A stretch of DNA of 64,000 nucleotides, taken from NCBI GenBank assembly GCA_023251455.1, contig JAHEYT010000027.1, positions 62,001-126,000 of the forward strand, written 5' to 3'. The notes beneath the pieces were generated by a model. The model worked only from the letters and a program-made list of their open reading frames with translations, ran no database searches and had not been told where the DNA came from. The first letter of the stretch is position 1. Each line of letters opens with the position of its first letter. Of this stretch, positions 61,343 to 64,000 are shown in pieces. A program made the position numbers and the translations under genes. This stretch comes from Bacteroidota bacterium. GTDB lineage: Bacteria > Bacteroidota > Bacteroidia > Bacteroidales > Prolixibacteraceae.

Positions 61343-62293
61343 ATGGACTCATTCCCAATTGATAAAATCATCGCTTCGCTTGAAGGACGGCTTTCGGGCG
61401 GGGAACAAAAGGAACTTGAACTTTGGTTGGCCGAATCTGCTGAAAATCAGAATTTGTATTACGAGCTGAGAAAGGTTGCCAGATTATCGGATCAGGTAAA
61501 AGTTGATTTTCAGCCAGATGAATACAAAGCGCTAGAGTCAGTCAACCGGAAGTTGCGATTCCGAAGAATTGCAACCTGGAGCCAACGAATTGCCGCAAGT
61601 TTTGTTTTTCTTTTTATACTCACGCGTGTTATCCTTCATGTTTTGCCTGATGTAAACCAACTTGAAGTGAACAGTATCGGCCAACAAGTAATTTATTTAT
61701 CCGACAGTTCAAAAGTTACACTGGCAGCCAATTCACAACTAAAGTACCACAAGCAGTTTACTGGCAATGAACGTGATGTTGTTTTGCAAGGAAAGGCTTA
61801 TTTCGAAATCACGCCCAACAATCGACTCCCGTTTGTAATTCGCACACAGAATACCAAAATTAAAGTGTTGGGTACCAAATTTCTGGTTGATGCGAATAAT
61901 CCGCAAAAGGAAATAGTCGTGGTTGACGAAGGCCATGTGGCATTCACTTCTTTAAAGTCTGACAAAAGTAAAACGCTTGAACTTACTGCCAACGAAATTG
62001 GAACCTGGAATGCAACCAGCGACAGCCTTAGCGAGCAACTCAATAACGACCCCAATGCCAATGCAGGATTCTCCAAACGTATGATCTTTAAAGAGGCTCC
62101 TTTGAAAACTGTTATCCATGATTTTGAGCGCTACTATCAGGTGAAAATTGAACTTGCCGATAAAAGTCTGGAAACGAGAAAATACTCTGGCTCATTTTCA
62201 AATCTGGAAGCTGAAAAAGCGATTCAAATTTTGGGCAATTCTTTAAATCTGAACATCGTGAAAAATGAAAATACTTACATCGTACAACCATGA
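61343..62293 (+). CDS. FecR-family anti-sigma factor
   Basis: The 316-residue protein has a cytosolic N-terminal sigma-binding part (residues 1 to about 85), one membrane helix (IAASFVFLFILTRVILHVLP) and a periplasmic FecR domain (GQQVIYLSDSSKVTLAANSQ, VLQGKAYFEIT, IKVLGTKFLVDA). The C-terminal DUF4974-like part (KTVIHDFERYYQVKIELADK) resembles STN folds. ATG at 61343 is preferred over a longer frame from 61298. Its stop overlaps the next start (ATGA), so translation is coupled. Confidence 0.93.
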   Translation: MDSFPIDKIIASLEGRLSGGEQKELELWLAESAENQNLYYELRKVARLSDQVKVDFQPDEYKALESVNRKLRFRRIATWSQRIAASFVFLFILTRVILHVLPDVNQLEVNSIGQQVIYLSDSSKVTLAANSQLKYHKQFTGNERDVVLQGKAYFEITPNNRLPFVIRTQNTKIKVLGTKFLVDANNPQKEIVVVDEGHVAFTSLKSDKSKTLELTANEIGTWNATSDSLSEQLNNDPNANAGFSKRMIFKEAPLKTVIHDFERYYQVKIELADKSLETRKYSGSFSNLEAEKAIQILGNSLNLNIVKNENTYIVQP

Positions 62294-63846
62294 GAAAATT
62301 GACTACCCTAATTATTTTGTTTATCGCTTTTTCTGGCTTCGTCCGTGGACAAAAGCATACAGTTCTTTCTGTACTCAACGGCCTTTCCAAAACACAAAAT
62401 CTGGAATTGAGCTACAGCTCAGATTTGGTCGATCTTGATCAGAATATTGATATTCGTCTTAGCAATCAACCTGACAGTTGTATTTTTCAGATCGAAAAAC
62501 TGGCTGGGTTACTGATCAGTAAGCAAGATGGTCATTTAGTTATTGTACCGTCGCCAACGAAAATTATTCGGGTGCAGGGAATGGTTATGGATTCGGTATC
62601 TAAAGAACCATTGCCCTATGCTTCGCTGCAAATCAAAAATACGAGCGCCGGCACCACAACCAATTCAGAAGGCAAGTTCGATTTTAAGGTGCCAGCAAGA
62701 TACATCGGTTACGATATTGAAATTACTTATCTGGGTTATGGTTCTGTTAACCTGAAAATACCCCGGAACAGCGCCGAAAATGTAAAAGTTATGCTGGAAC
62801 CGAAGCCTTACACGTTAAGTGATGTGTATGTGCTTCCTATGAAAATGCAAGCTATTGATATGGTGAAAAAAGCAGTTAAAAACATCAAGCGAAATTATGA
62901 CCGGACAACGGCTCAATATGATGCTTTTTACCGCAATACCAGTTTCCGCGATTCGCTGGTTTGCCAATTGATTGAGGCCGCATTGCTCATTGAAGACAAG
63001 GGCATCAATACACCAAGCTCGACCACCGAAATTAAGTTGCAGCAATTTCGGAAGAGCAATAACTACCTGATTCCGTACGAAAAATGGAGAGAAGTCCTGT
63101 ACGAAAAGTTGTTTCCAAGTCGAAATATGTTTTACCGTGCCTATTCAAATATGGTGAGGATTTATCAGGACGACTGGTGGTATCAACCATTAACCCAATA
63201 TGATAAATTTATATATGAGTTTGAAGGGACAGAATGGTTGGGCGATGTAAAGGTTTACAAAGTAAAATACATTCGTGATACCGTTGGTCCGGATGGAAAA
63301 CGAGATTCGGAGCGTGGGTTATGGGAAGATGCCGGGTATTTTTACATCAATTCACAAGATTGGGCTATCCTTCGGATTGAAAAATACTTTAAATACGCTA
63401 CCGATAGTTCGTTAAAGAAAAATAGACGCTTTGTGGAACTCTTTTTTAAAGGGGAAACCGAGTTTCAGAAAATTGGTGAAAAATATTACTTAAAGTACAG
63501 ACACTTTATAGATATGGGCGATGGTACTCCTTTTACTTTTCTGAATCCGGATGCTCCTGATGACCAGAAAACAATAAAAGAAGTCCAATGGTCAGATGTT
63601 TTCTTACTGGTAACCAATGTAATTACCGAGCGGCGCGATTTCGATAAGATTAAATACCGGGAAGTGATGGCTCGCGACGAAAATTCGTACAGAAAGAAAT
63701 ACCCATACGATCAGGTCTTTTGGAAGAATTACAATATTCTTAACGAAAAGCCACTCCGGTCGAAATACATGAGTGACCTGGAAGCGGAGAAAAAGTTGGA
63801 GCAACAATTTGTAGAAAATTCATCGAACCATGATCTCAATCCATAA
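62290..63846 (+). CDS. Barrel-less STN/carboxypeptidase-regulatory-like domain protein
   Basis: The 518-residue exported protein has a signal peptide (IILFIAFSGFVRGQ), an STN-like region (residues about 22-92, NGLSKTQNLELSYSSDLVDL), then a CarboxypepD-reg-like domain (VQGMVMDSVSKEPLPYASLQ, TTTNSEGKFDF) as in SusC receptors. It lacks the plug and TonB barrel. The C-terminal about 330 residues (AIDMVKKAVKNIKRNYDRTT, RNMFYRAYSNMVRIYQDDWW) are alpha/beta and unassigned, with a DUF5686-like feel. It occupies the place where a SusC-type receptor normally follows sigma/FecR, so it may be the sensor that talks to FecR. The end overlaps the ABC gene by 17 bp. Confidence 0.8.
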   Translation: MRKLTTLIILFIAFSGFVRGQKHTVLSVLNGLSKTQNLELSYSSDLVDLDQNIDIRLSNQPDSCIFQIEKLAGLLISKQDGHLVIVPSPTKIIRVQGMVMDSVSKEPLPYASLQIKNTSAGTTTNSEGKFDFKVPARYIGYDIEITYLGYGSVNLKIPRNSAENVKVMLEPKPYTLSDVYVLPMKMQAIDMVKKAVKNIKRNYDRTTAQYDAFYRNTSFRDSLVCQLIEAALLIEDKGINTPSSTTEIKLQQFRKSNNYLIPYEKWREVLYEKLFPSRNMFYRAYSNMVRIYQDDWWYQPLTQYDKFIYEFEGTEWLGDVKVYKVKYIRDTVGPDGKRDSERGLWEDAGYFYINSQDWAILRIEKYFKYATDSSLKKNRRFVELFFKGETEFQKIGEKYYLKYRHFIDMGDGTPFTFLNPDAPDDQKTIKEVQWSDVFLLVTNVITERRDFDKIKYREVMARDENSYRKKYPYDQVFWKNYNILNEKPLRSKYMSDLEAEKKLEQQFVENSSNHDLNP

Positions 63847-64000
63847 TCTCAGCAAGCGATTCGGGTCGCAAATGGTGGTCAATAATTTCAGCTTCGAAGC
63901 TGAAAAGCCAGGCCTATATGTTTTTGTGGGAGCCAATGGGTCGGGCAAAAGCACACTTTTCAATCTTATTTCAGGTTTGATTTTGATGGACAAAGGGCAG
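63830..64000 (+). CDS. ABC transporter ATP-binding protein, cut by window end
   Basis: The first 57 codons show MISIHNLSKRFGSQMVVNNF and Walker A GANGSGKST followed by LFNLISGLILMDKGQ, so this is an ABC ATPase. It starts inside the end of the preceding gene (17-bp overlap), which shows co-translation with the sigma/FecR unit. Permease genes should follow outside the window. The substrate is unknown. Confidence 0.88.
   Translation, partial: MISIHNLSKRFGSQMVVNNFSFEAEKPGLYVFVGANGSGKSTLFNLISGLILMDKGQ

Noticed and set aside
1-64000. CRISPR arrays, rRNA, prophage or integrase genes
   Set aside because: No regularly spaced direct repeats, rRNA-like stretches, or phage or recombinase proteins were seen.

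Overview
The window reads as chromosomal DNA of a Bacteroidota bacterium, most likely a Bacteroidales/Marinilabiliales-type environmental member (the genus cannot be fixed from sequence alone). The evidence is a complete sprA (type IX secretion translocon) next to ruvA, a family S46 dipeptidyl-peptidase, ECF sigma/FecR pairs, WaaA and LpxH-like lipid A genes, and many promoter-like boxes of the Bacteroidota type (TTTG, then TAnnTTTG).

Layout. 0-13 kb: partial gltX (-), DPP7-type S46 peptidase, rnhA, waaA, the class II ribonucleotide reductase nrdJ, a secreted SGNH hydrolase, a soluble PAS histidine kinase, and a radical SAM/DUF4130 pair linked to DNA metabolism. 12.8-18.6 kb: a GT-B glycosyltransferase with an LpxH-like phosphoesterase, a split ThrE-type exporter, a ferredoxin reductase-like oxidoreductase and rlmN. 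18.6-29.9 kb: an accessory island in which almost everything is on the minus strand (truncated haemoglobin, beta-barrel and small secreted proteins, DUF4242 and ABM-like small proteins, M19-like dipeptidase, a frameshifted membrane protein, a papain-like protease, a periplasmic 1-Cys peroxiredoxin). A LuxR-type regulator is divergent at its head. Four copies of a 20-bp palindrome, AATRRCAC-N4-GTGYYATT, stand at the heads of its transcription units. 30-34 kb: LMW-PTP, a racemase-family protein lacking both catalytic Cys, a SUI1/YciH-like protein, a PafA-like phosphatase that appears catalytically dead, and a secreted FMN-binding-domain protein. 34.2-41.2 kb: a seven-gene TetR-TolC-HlyD-ABC export operon (-). 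41.5-52.7 kb: small genes, then pdxA-ruvA-sprA. 52.7-60.1 kb: the complete trpEGDCFBA operon, preceded by what looks like two attenuators in series, each with its own Trp-rich leader peptide and terminator. 60.3-64 kb: a small conserved protein, then an ECF sigma/FecR unit leading into a barrel-less STN/plug-like protein and an ABC ATPase cut by the window end.

The two strongest candidates for undescribed biology are the palindrome-marked stress-like island (19.1-29.9 kb) and the tandem tryptophan attenuator (52.86-53.17 kb). Other points of interest are pseudoenzymes, a 1-nt frameshift with the ancestral frame still readable, heptamer repeats at three successive trp gene junctions, and two near-identical 15-bp stem/3-nt loop hairpins inside the trp operon.
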